A stretch of DNA of 64,000 nucleotides from Dillenia suffruticosa (GCA_033439265.1 JAVTVX010000034.1:10013001-10077000), one strand, 5' to 3'; positions 11,835-24,531 are shown, numbered from the stretch's first letter. The notes: generated by a model not told the origin, from the sequence alone. Made by a program: numbers and translations.

Positions 11835-13224
11835 CAGCAATGAACGATAGCGTCATCGCTGACTAGCAACAAATATCTTCATTCGTTACTGATTTAGTGA
11901 TGAACACTGAAGTTCGTCACCGATTTAGCAACGAACAATCGTGTTTGTCGCTGATTTGCAACAAATTTAACAACAAATATGCAATTTGCGTGAATTTAGC
12001 AATAAAAATTTAATTTCATCCACTAAACTATCAAGGATATTTAGTTCAATGCATGCAACAACGAAATTATAGAAAAAAATATTCATTATATTGATAATCA
12101 ATAAATAAAATTTTCTTTTTCATATTTAGATAATGACTTGAATATTTAAACAAATTTATAAATTTGTGACTTATATAAATATAAACTCATATATTTATAT
12201 GAATAAACTCTACCACTATAAAAGGTAATACTCAGTTACCATTTTCTTATATAAATAGAAATTGAGAGAATTAATTATTGTTAAAAGTGGTCGATTTGGT
12301 GAGAATCTTAACATTCACTACGATTTTGTTATTCCGAAAAGGGTCAAAAATAGAGAGACAATTGAAAAGGTTACATAAGAGAGCGTAGAAGGAATTTAGT
12401 CACAAAATTAGATGAGATTTCAAATACCATTGAATTTAGCGACAAATTTAGCAACAAATTCTCAGTTTGTGGCTAATTAGCGATCAATTTAACGATGAAA
12501 TTGAAATTCATGACTAAATTTTGCAACCAAATATGTTGTTGTTGCTAATTAGCGACAAATTTAATGATAAATTATTTTTTCGTCGCTTCATTTTCAGTGA
12601 ACTTTTCAATTCGTCGCAAATGTAGCGACAAATATTTATGTTCATCGCTAATTTAGCAACGAACAGTATGGTTGGTTGCTGAATTAGTGATGGACAAAGC
12701 ATTCGTCACAAATTTAACAATGAACAAGACAGCTTGTCATTGAATTAGTAACGAACAGTGTCTGCAGTGGCTGAATCGGCGACAATTGCATCATTCGTCG
12801 CTGATTAGTAGCCAACGAATTTGTTATTCATAGATTTAACGACGAGCTCCACTGTTCATCACAAAATCAACAACAACGGCTTTATTCATTGATACATCAA
12901 TGATGAACTCATCTTTTCATCGCTAATTTAGTGACAAGTTTCGATTTTCGTCACTGATTTAGTGACGAAAATGGTATTGGTCACATATTTAGCAACCAAT
13001 TTTTTGTTCATTACTAATTAGTGATGAAGTTTTTTCGTGACAAATTGGCCATGAATTTAGCAATGATATTTCTATTCTTGCTAATTTACTGAAAAATTAT
13101 TTTTCGTCACTAATTTTGTTGCAAAATAGTGACGAAACTCTATTTTGTTGTCAATGTCGTTGCAAAATAACGATGAATTTTTTCATCGCAAAAAGCTGTC
13201 TCTAAATTCGTGTATTTTGTAGTG
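11835..13224. repeat. CACTA subterminal repeat region and right terminus
   Basis: Dense TTTAGCGACGAA-type motifs in both orientations, most regular at 12420-13200. The terminus reads TTTTGTAGTG at 13215-13224, followed by ata. This is the transposase-proximal (5') end of the large CACTA element. Confidence 0.8.
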
Positions 13225-14636
13225 ATATTGAAAAGAAAATCCTGGAAATTGCTTTGAAAATCAATCAAACCTTCACGGGTGACATGCACGGTAGGAGAGA
13301 AAAGCTGTGAAAATTTAGTAATTCAAAATTTTGCCTTTTTACGAATATATGATATACTAACTTCTGCCCTTAATTTTTGTGGGCATAACACTAATCTCCA
13401 AAGTCAGAGTAAGTATTACTTTAGAGCGGTTAGGGTAACACAATGGATAATAACACCAAAAAAAGTAGCTAAAATAATGTTGTGCAAAAAATAAAAAAGG
13501 CACGTATTGTTGGGGCTCTAACACCGAGTGTTGAACTGATATTCAGTAGAATCTTTGTCTCAGGTAGCAAAACTCTCTCTTTGTAGCTTCTTAATTTATG
13601 TTAGTGTGAACTTCTTATTTTAAATTTGATTTTGATGTACAGTAGTTTCATATTTACTTCCGTTTGCTGCTGGATTTCGTTATGATCTTACACGGAAAAA
13701 GAAAAAGAAAAAGAAGAGACGAGCAAAGGAGTAGTATAGTTGCTAGACCATTTGATAGTTCAAATTCATCATGGCTGGGAATTACCAATGTAATCACCAT
13801 GTTAAAAGAGAAGAAATACTAACAAGAATATATTCATAAAGTAGGAACTCAGCTCTGTTCTTTTGTTTTTCATCTTGGCTAGTCCGAGGGAAAGGGAATG
13901 GGAATCAACAATGGTTCGGTAATGATTGCCCCACCCGATAATTCTCTCAAAATTCACTGGGATGCAATGCAACCTTGGAGAGGGCCAAGACTAGACCAAG
14001 GGCTTGTGAATACGGAAAAGGTGAGGAGCATAGATATGAAAGTATCAATTGAATTAGCAAAATCCCATCTTCTAGAAAATTTTGTTTAAGAAGAGAAGAT
14101 AAGTATATTAATTTGGTAGTTTAAATCTATGTTGCACATGAATTGTTGTATGATCATATTACAAATGTTTTGGTTTAATAAATTGATGCAGTCGGAAAGT
14201 GATAGTGGGATTTGTTTAATACAAATCCTAAAGCACAGAAGACAAGTCTACATCAAGAGATAAAAAAACTCAAATAAAGTTTAGACAAAACTAAAAGTCT
14301 ATTGATTTGTTCTAAAACAACCCAAATAGAATTGGCAAGTAATATCAAACCCTAAACACCATTCTTGAACAATAAGGAAATAAATAAATAAAAATAAGTA
14401 AAAGAGAAAGTAGGAAAATAAAGAAGTCGTGGATCTGGTCAAGTGGGTGCAAGTGCACCAAGTGGGCACATCTGGTGCTTGCGCGTTAGGGTGGCGCATA
14501 TGCACGATGTGGTAGCACCAATTGTTCGCGGCTGCACTGCCCCTTGAATATATAGTTGCCTCCTGTGTAGCTTCCTGATATGCCTTGACCATGTTTGTCC
14601 TTCTGATGCTACTTTTATGCATAGATTATGTCCCGA
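13225..14636. other. No gene recognised
   Basis: Mixed-composition DNA between two CACTA-type elements. Short open frames (13279-13494, 13898-14089 plus) show no recognisable domain. A moderately GC-rich patch with TGGTGC/GTGGGCAC repeats lies at 14430-14530. Confidence 0.4.
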
Positions 14637-15696
14637 AACTACAAAAAAAATATAGTTTTAGTGACGAAATTTGGTGACAAAAAAATTCATCATAATTTTG
14701 CAACAAATTCATCGACAAAAAATTTTTTCATTTCTATTTTGCAACGAAATTTGCGACAAAAAATATTCATGGCTAAATTAGCAACGGATACTTTATTTGT
14801 GGCAAAATTCATTGCAAATTGGTAATGAAAAATTTTTTGTTGCAAAATTGATTATTAATTAGAGACGAATAGAAATTTTATAGCTAAATTTTGTCATGGA
14901 TATTGTTATCCATCGCTAAATTTAGCAATGAGAAAATTTCGTAGCACCGTATGAAAAGTTCAATGAGATAGTAAGACAAGTTTAATGAAAAATAATTTGT
15001 TATTCTATCTTAATTAATCAAATTTATCTTTTTGACTCAAAAAATATTTTATTTCTTTATTTAGCACCATATGAAAAGTTCAATGAGAATAGAAAATTGA
15101 AAAAAAAAATTACCCTAAGGTAATGGAAAAAAAATAGATAGTAAGAAAAGTTCAATGAAAAAAAAAGACCCTAAGGTGATGAAAAAAAATAGAGATGAGA
15201 GTGAGATAAGAAAAAAAAATGGAAGAGGGAGATAAATATTAAAAAAAAAAGTAAGAGTGAGATAATAAAAGAAAAAAAGACTTCACAAAAAGTATTATGG
15301 CATAATGGTTGTGAGAACTCAAAAACTGCCTTAATGCTTGAGTTTGAATCTGGGTGGAGATATTTTTTCACAAAAATAAGAAGGCAGGTAGGTGCTCGCA
15401 GGTGTGCTGGTGCGGCTCTGGCACGTGTGTGCATATGAACATTAGGGACGGATTTTCGTAATCCGTAACTAAATTTAGCCATTTTTGTATCCGGTTTAAC
15501 CACAAATTTCTGGAATTCGTGATTAAAGTTAGCGAAGAAAAAAAATTTATCACTAAATTTAACAATGGATTTCTAATTTTGTTCACTAAATTTTTGCTAA
15601 GCGTTATTAGTAATGAAAAATTTTTTATCGTTAAGACAATTAGTGATGAATTTTTCTAAAATTTCCGTCGCTAAATCCATCGTGTGTTTTATAGTG
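14637..15696. mobile_element. Non-autonomous CACTA-like element, about 1.06 kb
   Basis: Begins aACTACAAAAAAAATATAG and ends GTTTTATAGTG, degenerate forms of the CACTACAAAA terminus. Both arms are filled with TTTAGTGACGAAATT-type motifs. There is no coding capacity; the centre carries a tRNA-like patch and a short GC-rich patch. I could not confirm a 3-bp target duplication (cga before, tcg after). Probably mobilised by a CACTA transposase like that at 5-7 kb (inference). Confidence 0.65.
15298..15350 (+). other. tRNA-like A-box/B-box pair in the CACTA-like core
   Basis: TGGCATAATGG (15298-15308) resembles an RNA polymerase III A box and GAGTTTGAATC (15340-15350) a B box, about 42 bp apart. 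No tRNA cloverleaf is evident, so a SINE fragment or chance are both possible. Confidence 0.3.
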
Positions 15697-17140
15697 TCGT
15701 GAGGATTCAAGACTAGTAAATTCAACCCCTAAATTACCTTGTTGATTTGCTAAGGGATTGTTCATTTTGAAGGCTACTTTCCTATATTATTCTTCCCCAT
15801 TTAGAAAGAACTTGACTTCAAGTTCTTTCCAAAGCTCACCTCCTTTGCTAGATTCCCTTGCCCGAAATGCATATAGATCTTGAGGTACTGCCCTCAATAA
15901 GTTTGGAGTTCCTCACAGACACTTGGATTATAGGGGTAATCAACATCCCAAATTCTTGTTTTCTGGGTCTGCTTCTTCTCAAGCTAATTACATAACTCCT
16001 CTGCTTTAATGATTTGAAATCCAAATATAGAAATCTTTCCTTTGTGATAAACGAAGTTTGCAAAGTGTGTTTAGAGGTTTTCACAACATCAACAACTTTA
16101 ATGGTTTCAAACCTGCTCATTGTTTAACCCTTCAAAATCCTAATTTCTATATTGCTTACCACGTCAACCCCAGAATCAATGGTCGACAACTGTTGCTCCA
16201 ACTAATCACCAGAGATTCATGTGCCTCCTCCACAACAAGACTTCAAACTTGTACCTTTGCAGTTCTGTTATAGGTGCTCTGACGCCATCTTGACAGGCTT
16301 GTCTACAAGGAAATCGAAATAGCCAACTCCGCAATATCTTCCACTTCATTGAACATGACCACATTATCTTTTAACTCCTGTGGTTATTCCTTTGATATTG
16401 GAATCCACAAAAGTATCAATGTCAGCACTCAAACCATATAATAACCCTGAATATTGATACCCCTCATCATCTTCATCCTTACTCACAAACCACTTCTGGA
16501 TAATTACCAAAATATTGCCCTATTGATACCATTTTTTTTCCTTCACCTTCAACCTAACTTCAAGTTTACACTTCTAGTAGGAGTAATTACACGCTCAACT
16601 AACTTCACCTGTAGGTTCAATGGGATATTCATTCTATTTTGAATGTTGAAACGCGGTGGTTGAACAGAATCATAAGGAAAAACCGAAAACCGATCCCTCT
16701 ACAGTTGCCTCATTTGTTTTCATGTATTAACAACTACATCCATCTCTCTTCCTAATTTCTAACAATTCATTCCACCATTTTAAACCCTCATGACATTTTA
16801 TTTTCTAGAACCCTGACTAACATAAAATTTAGATTACCAATATAATAGTAGTACCGTCACAATCATTTTAGCTATCTCAAAAATTCTGTCATTGAAATCA
16901 TTTTAAAGAACAAGAAACTATTTTTTAGTTCAGAATTCTTCAAATCAGAAACTTACCTATTATTTTCACAAAAGGATTCTATTGAAAGTCAACCATGGGC
17001 ACTATCGTGGGTGCTCCCTCCTTGTGTAATCCATGTTTAGACTCATTGTTAGGACTTCATCCATAGTTCTAAGTTCTTAGCCAATCGCAAGTCTTCACTG
17101 CGTTATGATAAATCTTAGATATGACCGCAACCAATGTCGT
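15697..17140. other. No gene recognised; fragmentary minus-strand frames
   Basis: A minus-strand frame (15848-16120) encodes 90 residues of mixed composition (TIKVVDVVKTSKHTLQTSF and onward) with no family I recognise. Neighbouring frames continue with stops, giving the look of a decayed retroelement, but no RT, protease or integrase motif is visible. Confidence 0.35.
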
Positions 17141-17149
17141 GGGATCAAT

Positions 17150-18600
17150 GATGTAGCAAATTTGATGAAAACTACATGATTTTTTTCTATTAATGTTGAT
17201 TTACTCTAATTATCTAAACTTATTTGATTGTGCTTATGAACTAAAGTTTTAACCCTAAATCTATTAAAAATTAAATAATAAATTAATTAATTAATTAAAT
17301 TTAACCAAATTGAAACTCTAAGAATTTTTTCTAAAACAATTTATGAAATAAAAGATATAAAAACTAAAAAAGTTAAAACTTCTAAAACAACTTAAAAATA
17401 CAAATAAAACCTTAATTGATTTAAAAAAAAAAACAAATAAACTACAATTGATAAATTAATGTACAAAAGAAATTAATATATGGAAATTCAAGGCCAAAAA
17501 AAAAAAAAAAAAAGAGATAAAAGCCACAACCAAAGAAGTCCCTGAATTGAAAGCGAAATAAAAGCAAGAATTCGCAAACAGAACGTTAGGATTCAGAAGA
17601 AGACGATAATAGCCATGATGCTTCTTCTCCGGCTGTCACCAGCGAAATTCAGATGGAAACAGGAAGCTACGAAACCGTGGCGGATTGCTTTGGTAACGAT
17701 GAAATCTGATGCCATTGGCGGCAGAATCAAAGGCAAGCTGGTGGTGATTGGCGAAAGCAAACTCAGCAAACTATGGCCAGAGATAAAGACGGAGAAATAG
17801 ATAACGTCGACAATGAGGTCAGTGGAATTGGCGGTTGTTGAATGTGATGATGATGAATTGAGGACCGGTTGTAGAGAAGCTTACTGATGATGATGTCGAG
17901 TGGCGATCGAAGTGGCTGATCATGAAATTCACGGTGAATGAGGTCGAATGAAACCAGAGGGTCAGAGCTCGATTCCCAAAACTAAGAACTTGAATGGCCA
18001 TTTGAACATGAACATCAATTGAAGATAGCAGAACTGAAAGTACCAAGGAACAATGAATTCGAAAGCGATTGAAGACAAATAAAAGACTGTTGGTTCTATC
18101 CCTCTGTTCTCTATTATTTTCTTCTTATAAGATTTTCTCCGACCCTAAATTGCAAGAAGTTACCTTCGGCTCTTAGATTCTTGTCTCCAATTCAATAGCT
18201 TGCTAAATCTTCCTCTTTCTAAATCAATTTGACATCTCAATCCTGTTTTCGCTATTCTCCCCAAATGCTGTGCTCTTCACTGCGCAAACAAGTCTGTGGC
18301 TTCTTCTCTCTTTCCTTAGGCTCTAACCTGAGACTGGGCTTGGGGTTACTTAACTTGGAATTTGGTTATGCATCCACTCTTAACCACTGGACTAAAATGA
18401 CAACTATATTCAGTAGCTGAATTCAGCGAAGGATTTCCTATTCTTCCGATAAAAATTAGCTTTTTCTCAAAATAGGTCTAGATCTTTATCTTTTCGATAC
18501 AATTTGAATCAGGCAATAGGAGTTTTCTAGCCATAAATAAGAAATTTCTTCAAAAAATATCTGGTGGTATTTTCTTGATTTAAGACCCACTTCAACTGTA
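17150..18600 (-). repeat. Possible LTR of a decayed Athila-type element
   Basis: An AT-rich half (17150-17560) is followed by a mixed half (17560-18450). The order of short words (GATTTACTCTAATTAT, CCCTAAATC, then AAACTCTAA) recurs at 29870-30000, so the two segments are diverged copies of one repeat. The position next to an Athila integrase relic on the minus strand suggests it is that element's 3' LTR. Boundaries are not defined. Confidence 0.35.
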
Positions 18601-18849
18601 TTTTTCTCCTAATTGCAAGCTGAATTTAAAGAAATGATAAATTAAAGATTTGTTATCTATCTTCAAGCTTCCTGAGGGATCCTAAATCGCCTCAATCTGA
18701 TGACTATAGCTCAAGTTATGACTTTTCAAAAGTAGCGTTTTTAGTCATCACCTTTATGATTTTCAGAATGCTCAACTTCTGGTAGAACTTGTGCATGATA
18801 TTTTTCATCTATTGTCTTTTCCTAGATTCTTTTAAGTTCCTTATTGGTC

Positions 18850-19250
18850 CCCTCTACCGGATGATTAATCTATGGACGATATGTTTTGCGCCAGTTGTGG
18901 TGTGATCCCATACTTAGCCATTAATTTGCAGAATAAATGGTTACAAAAATGTGTACCTTGTCACTAAGGATAGTCTTATATATGCAAAAATGACTAAATA
19001 ATTTTTTAATAAACCAGACTACCATCCTAGCCTTATTGGTAGGAGCTAACATGACATTAACCCACCTAGACATGTAATCAACTCCGTCTAAAATGTATTA
19101 AGTCGTACAAGACTTAGGGATCGATCCTATGAAGTCTATGCCCCAAATGTTAAAAATTTCACACTAAAAGATTAGTCAAGGATATCTCATATTTTTCATG
19201 GATATTACCTTGTTGTTGGCATCCATCACACTTGACACAAAATGTATTTG
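18850..19250 (-). pseudogene. Athila-lineage Ty3/gypsy integrase fragment
   Basis: The minus strand reads FCVKCDGCQQQGNIHEKYEI (second half of the HHCC zinc-binding domain), then after frame changes NIWGIDFIGS, VDYMSRWVNVMLAPTNKAR, and LAKYGI-like text ending near 18870. GIDFMGPFP-like and DYVSRWVEA-like segments in that order mark Athila/Tat integrases, with the first catalytic Asp in GIDF. Many stops and shifts make it a relic of roughly 130 codons. Confidence 0.7.
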
Positions 19251-21786
19251 AACCAATTACCCTTTCTAATCAATATTTTGTTTGTCAGGTGGATTGAACG
19301 TCCGAACGAAGGTCCTTAAGAGTGAACAAGAAGTTCCAACTTTCATCCTCAAATAACAACAAAAAGAAAAAGTCATCACTATTTAGCAATGATACACATG
19401 CAAAGGGTTAAAACTCACTTTTCCTCTTCTTTAAGCTTTGTTCTTCTTTCTCCTCTCCACTTCCATCTTCCACAACCAACCAACATTTTCATTGGAGTTT
19501 TGCCCAGAAATTGAAAAGAAAGGTAATTGAAATGATCTTTTCGCTTTCTCTCTTTTCCGACATGAAGTGATTTTTCAACTTATCAAGCCTAGAAGAGAAA
19601 GAAAGTTGTTTGCAAACCTAAGTTCATGAATGGAAGTAAGATCAAGTATATGTGCAAAATGTGTTGCAATTGTGAATTTTTGGATGCCAAATGAGTTTAG
19701 GAGCTTTTTTGCAAGTTTGGGTTACCACAGAATCATTATAATTTGACTTGCCATGGTGACAAGAATTTTCAATATGAGCACAAACTTCAATCGTGTGTAA
19801 TAATTATAAGGCAATGGTGAAATAATTATGACCAACTGAACATATTCTAAGGGGTGGAGGTGGTGCTATTGGCCATGAAATTGTTTTAGCAACCGGCGAT
19901 GTGAGTGCCTATGATGTTTTAACTTTTGACCATGCAAATCCTAGTATTATGCTATCATGTGACGACCCTATCTCTTAAGAGGTTTGTAAAACTTGAATTC
20001 ACCCTTTTACGCGCTTAGATTTTTTTAAGTTATTATAAATTATTTTCAAGGTTTTGAAATTCATTCCTAAGTTTTAAATTTCATTATAAGAATTTAGAAA
20101 TCATTTTGAGTCAAAATTTTTTATTTTTTAATTTCGGAATCCTAGAGACATTTTCAAAGTAAAATCATACTTTTTGGAAAAGTATGTATAAAAATATTGA
20201 TCTGTTTATCTTTGTATCATTAAAAATATTTTAATTTAATAATTTGTGATCATAAAAATTCAATGATTAAGCCATTGATTTAAAACATTTAATTTTTAAA
20301 CCAACAAATCTGGGCCGTTAAGAGTTTAGAATTGGTCTCTATTATGTATCTTTTGAATAAGCATCAATCCTCGTCTTTCAGTCACCTTTCGATCTGAACC
20401 ATCCATCTTTGATAAGAAGAATCCACCCGCCAAATCCAAACTCTTCATTTAGCCTTTCAATCCATTTAAAATGAACTCTAGCATGCTTGATCTACATTAA
20501 ACAAACAATGTTTTGAACCTAGCCATCGAATTCGAAATCAATATGACCATTTAGCACTTTTATAAAAATTGATCTATTCTCTCTAAGTCATATACTTCAA
20601 CTCTCCATCTCCGCAATCTCTTTTTGAATCAAGTTCTCTCTATTTGTTTCTTACCTTAAACTAGACATTTTCCTCTCTTCTTCATCTCGCTAAAGTCACC
20701 TCTTCATTCCTTCCTCCCCCTCCTCCTTTCTCTTCACCTTTTCTTTGTTTCTCCACCACATGTAAACTTTCCACGAGCACATCTTCTCTCGTCTTCGACT
20801 TATCTGATTAACTTCTCAACACAATCATTTCATCTTCAGACTCTCACTCCCACCACCAATTGTTAGTTGTGTGTCATAGAGTCATGTAAATTTATGCTCG
20901 TGTAATTACCATTGATACCATTAAGATTACATTTTGAGTAAAGTTGTTTGTATTAACTTTGAATTTGAACTCTTAAACATTATAGAGGATGCTTCATTTC
21001 CAAGAAGTTGCAAATATAAGTGGCAGAGCATTCTAATTTGAATATTTAAAATGGTTCACGGTTGTAGGGGGATTACAAACGGGTATTAAAATTCAAGAGA
21101 TCATCACTTGTCAAAACCAGGTTCAGCAAAGAGTTACCATTGCGAATGGAGTAGTGACTCTTGCACTGAGACATGTTGGTATTTATATGATAAAAGTGTG
21201 CTGAACGTCACACGAGAGTGATAAGAGTATAGTGATGTATCTAAATCAATAAATTGTCATTTCCATTATGGTAGCACAAATGGTCCTTCAACCTGAGTCG
21301 GCGTATTATCTCATATGTAGGTGGTTGGGAAATCTAAAGGGTTATAAGATTCATGCTACTCATGCATGGACTATAGACAGTTAGTGGCCCTGGTTAGTTA
21401 TATGTAGGAGATGTGCCTTGGCAAGAGGAGATTTGTCTTCGCAGATACGTGAGGACAAACATTTTAACTCTTTGGTCAATTTCCACAAATGCTCTACTCT
21501 GGGCAACAACACATGATGAGAAAGGACTTTGTAATAAGAGTCTAGTCAATCAAAAGTTGATACTAGAAGAAAGTTACATGATTCATCAATTAGGGTCCGA
21601 CAATAACCATATGACTCGTGATTTTGGAAAAAAAAAAAGGGATGTATTTCAGTTAATAAAATTTTTAATTACAAAAAATAACAATAATAATGTATTTTAG
21701 TTATCATTTAATTCCAACCTTTGGGGCTCAATGTACGAGGTATTTGAAATTATGACTCACATGATGTATTTTAGTTAGACCTATTA
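19251..21786. other. No gene recognised
   Basis: Mixed to AT-rich DNA with a pyrimidine-rich stretch at 20580-20870. A short plus-strand frame near 19855-19970 reads GGGAIGHEIVLATGDVSAYD without a family I can name. TGTGACGACCC at 19969 looks like a gypsy LTR start, but I could not find a matching end. Confidence 0.35.
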
Positions 21787-21797
21787 TGACACCCGGC

Positions 21798-21823
21798 TAG
21801 TGTCACGGGTACCCGTGACACTA
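21798..21823. repeat. Perfect 26-bp palindrome
   Basis: The half TAGTGTCACGGGT is followed directly by its exact reverse complement, centred between 21810 and 21811, inside the left end of the candidate TIR element. Confidence 0.9.
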
Positions 21824-21933
21824 CCCGGTCAAAGCCCGAGCTCGAGCTCGGTCAACTCGAGCTCGGGTCGAGCTCGAGCTCAGTGATTCCTCTCTCGAGC
21901 TCGAGCCCACATTTCTTCAGGCCCGAAGCTCGT

Positions 21934-24369
21934 TGTCACGCCCCAAACGGGGATCGTGAACAGCCGCCCGTTGTCCTAGGATGCCGGCTGTATTTTTATA
22001 GAAAATCGGACAGAATCTCCCCATAAATCGGAGGTTTCCCATGTACAATTAAACCTGTATAATCAAAATCAACATGTAATTTAAATAAATGGCCATCCCG
22101 GCCTCTCCAAAATCAACACACACCACCGCCAGCATCCAGAACAACGCAATACTACAAGTTTCTAGCAGTTCTAGCCACAGACCTCTACTATCATGCCCAA
22201 TTTGAGCATGAACAGCCGCCACACCGAGCGGACCTAAATTTTATGAAAGATACAATAATTTTCCCAAGTAACACTCAAATACGTATAATCGCCTCAATGC
22301 AAAGAAAATATGAGAGTTAAATTATACAGTCATCCCAAACTAAGTACATGGCCAACTATGGACCTCAATGTCAAGATCTCGCAGGGTCGAAACTAACTTA
22401 AGAGTTCATATTTCTATTTAAAGTAAATCTCACCGTCGTGAACACCAAATCCGCTCTAGAGCCTATAACGTCACTCTATCACAATAAACCTGTCTGAGGA
22501 GGGAAAAGAGAGGGGTGAGTATCATGAGAGGATACTCAGTGAGTGAGGGGGATAATATCAAGTATAAATAGTATAAGTAAACAATTGGAGTGTCAAATAA
22601 TATCATTTGAAACAAAAATTTACATTTCGCAGCAAAATATGATATATTTATCAATTTGAAATCATTTAATCAAACACACGATAGCAAGCATGTATGCATC
22701 CATTTAAAATCAAGTAATGTCAGAGCGAGCCAAAAATAGTCCTGGCAAAGGTCAACCGTAACCAAAGACAGGCGCGTCGGGGGTTTTATTATGCATAGAC
22801 TTTGAAACGCTCTCTACCCCGACGTTGGCCATGAGTTCGCTGGGGCCAACTCATCAACGTGTATAGGACCCCGCCCGGTGCTAGATGGTGGTGTCACACA
22901 CGTCCTCCCCCTACGTGGGTTCAACCGGCCGCGCCTATAGCCTTTAGAATAAATGACGTTTGCGGATACCTCCTGCAAAAGCGTACCCGGGCAACCCGTG
23001 CCTCTACAAAAGCCCTTCGTAGCTACGAAATCATCATAGTATCACAAGGGCACAACGTCCCATAGTATCACAAGGGCACAACGTCCCAGGGCACAACGTC
23101 CCACAAGTAACATCACATCATCTCATAACTAGTGGGCATCCAACCCACATAGTTCATCAAAACATTTCAAATCTGCGTGCCAATACGTTTCATCGAATCA
23201 TTTCAAACAGCATGTCAATGCGACGGTAGAAAAGAAATTTTAAAATTTCAAGTAATGGCACAATTATTGTTTCATTTCAAACCATGGATGCATAGTCATC
23301 GTAATTATAATTCAAGACACTCCAATAATCACAAAACGGATTTGAAATTCAATGTCATACGTCAGATCAATGCATATCAAAAGCATATTTTATCGAAAAC
23401 ACGGCAGAAAACAAGTTTTACTATTTTATGCAAGAGATTAGAGTCCCACTCACAGTATACGGGGGGGTGGTCACTCCCTATTTTTCAAAAAATCTCCAAA
23501 AGACAAACCTAATCAAATCATCAAATTTTTATATCATATAAAACCCTAATAAGGGATTTTATAAACAAAATTTATTCAAACTTTGATGTGAGTGCGTTTC
23601 TCTCACCTAGGGTTTCTCGGATCCTGGATCTAGCTTTCGTTCGCCCGTCAACTTAGTCTAAAACCTGTAATGTTTACCATTTGAAACACAAGTGAGAAAT
23701 TTAAGTCAAATTACCAATAATTTTTGAAACCCTAGTACGTACACGAAATCGAGGATTCATTTACCTACGCAGAGGGTCACGGGTCGTCGTGGGTTCGCGG
23801 GCCGCGGGCCTGACTGGGCCGCGGGCCGAACTGGGCCGGGCTGGGGGCCTGAACTAGCAGGCTGGCCTGGGCTTCGCGGCTGGTGGGCTGGCCCGCTCAC
23901 GGGCTAGGGCTCATGCTCGCGAGCTGGAACGCGCGCTCGCGAGCTGAGGCGCGCGCTCAGGACAGGATCGCGCGCTGTGAGGCGCGCGCGCTCGCGCAGA
24001 TGGGTCGCGTGCTCTGCGCACTGTGCTGCCGCAGGGGCGCGCAGGCTGGGTCGCGGGAGATCGCGCGCAGGCTGGGTCGCGGGGGATCGCGCGCTGGCTG
24101 GGTCGAGGGGGATCGCGCGCTGTGGCGCGCTGGGCTTGCGCGCTGGCTCGCAGGAGATCGCGAGCTGTGGCACGTTGGGCTCGCGCGCTGGCTCGCGGGA
24201 GATCGCGAGCTGTGGCGCGCTGGCTCGCGGAAGATCGGGCTCGCGCGAGGAGGCAGCGCTCGCGTGGAGGAAGGAGCTGCTCGCGGGAGGGCGTTGCAAC
24301 AGTGGGCGGCGTGCGGTGGCGGGAGAGAGAGGCCACGGCGGAGAAGAGAGAGAGAAAGAGGGAAAGAGG

Positions 24370-24408
<39 letters not shown>

Positions 24409-24483
24409 AGAAAATTAGGGCTTTAAGCCCAAATTTAAAATCTTCTTTTTTTTTTTTTTTTTTTTTTTTTTGGTGGTGTTACA
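21934..24483 (-). repeat. 3' LTR of the minus-strand gypsy element (2550 bp)
   Basis: Homologous to 45323-47927 in inverse orientation. Contains repeats of about 26 bp built on ATCACAAGGGCACAACGTCC (23038-23105), a GC-rich minisatellite (about 24030-24260), a (GA)n tract (24340-24405) and a T-run (24446-24471). Long open frames over the minisatellite are compositional. Confidence 0.93.
24030..24260. repeat. GC-rich LTR minisatellite (GCTGGGTCGCGGGAGATCGC type)
   Basis: Irregular tandem units of about 30 bp such as GCTGGGTCGCGGGAGATCGC and GCTGTGGCGCGCTGGCTCGC. The truncated right LTR carries a shorter set (28565-28745) and the plus-strand element a different expansion (45620-45930), so copy number differs between related LTRs. 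Confidence 0.8.
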
Positions 24484-24504
24484 TTTTCTAACCCCCTAAA
24501 AATA
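24484..24504 (-). other. Polypurine tract of the minus-strand gypsy element
   Basis: Read on the minus strand it is TTTTTAGGGGGTTAGAAAA immediately before the LTR, the same tract as at 45306-45322 in the sister element. It primes plus-strand DNA synthesis in this class. Confidence 0.85.
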
Positions 24505-24531
24505 AGTTTCGTCCTCGAAACTAAAAGAAAA

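Larger units (their letters stand above)
1..13224 (-). mobile_element. Degenerate CACTA (En/Spm) DNA transposon, left end outside the window
   Basis: Both flanks (1-610 and 11835-13224) are dense in short degenerate inverted motifs of the type TTAGCGACGAA / TTCGTCGCTAA, as expected for CACTA subterminal regions. The right edge ends in TTTTGTAGTG at 13215-13224, the reverse complement of the classic CACTACAAAA terminus. Between them the minus strand encodes broken TNP2-family transposase and a second En/Spm-type protein. With transposase on the minus strand the 13224 end is the 5' end. The left terminus is not in the window. A later LTR element sits at 7785-9818. Joining both flanks into one element is inference; two overlapping relics of one family would look similar. 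Confidence 0.75.

Noticed and set aside
11311..11856. 181-codon minus-strand frame with Pro/Leu/Ser bias
   Set aside because: Explained by GGGAGG/CTCTCT composition; opposite strand is open too, and no family is recognisable.
14637..15696. 3-bp target duplication for the CACTA-like element
   Set aside because: cga before and tcg after are not identical, so no duplication can be claimed.
19969..21790. Possible solo LTR from TGTGACGACCC to ATGACA
   Set aside because: Flanking bases do not form a 5-bp duplication and no second copy is in the window.
23883..24491. Open frames of 130-200 codons on both strands (Arg/Ala/Ser rich)
   Set aside because: They lie in the GC-rich LTR minisatellite. 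Open frames exist in several phases on both strands, as expected from composition, and no domain is visible.
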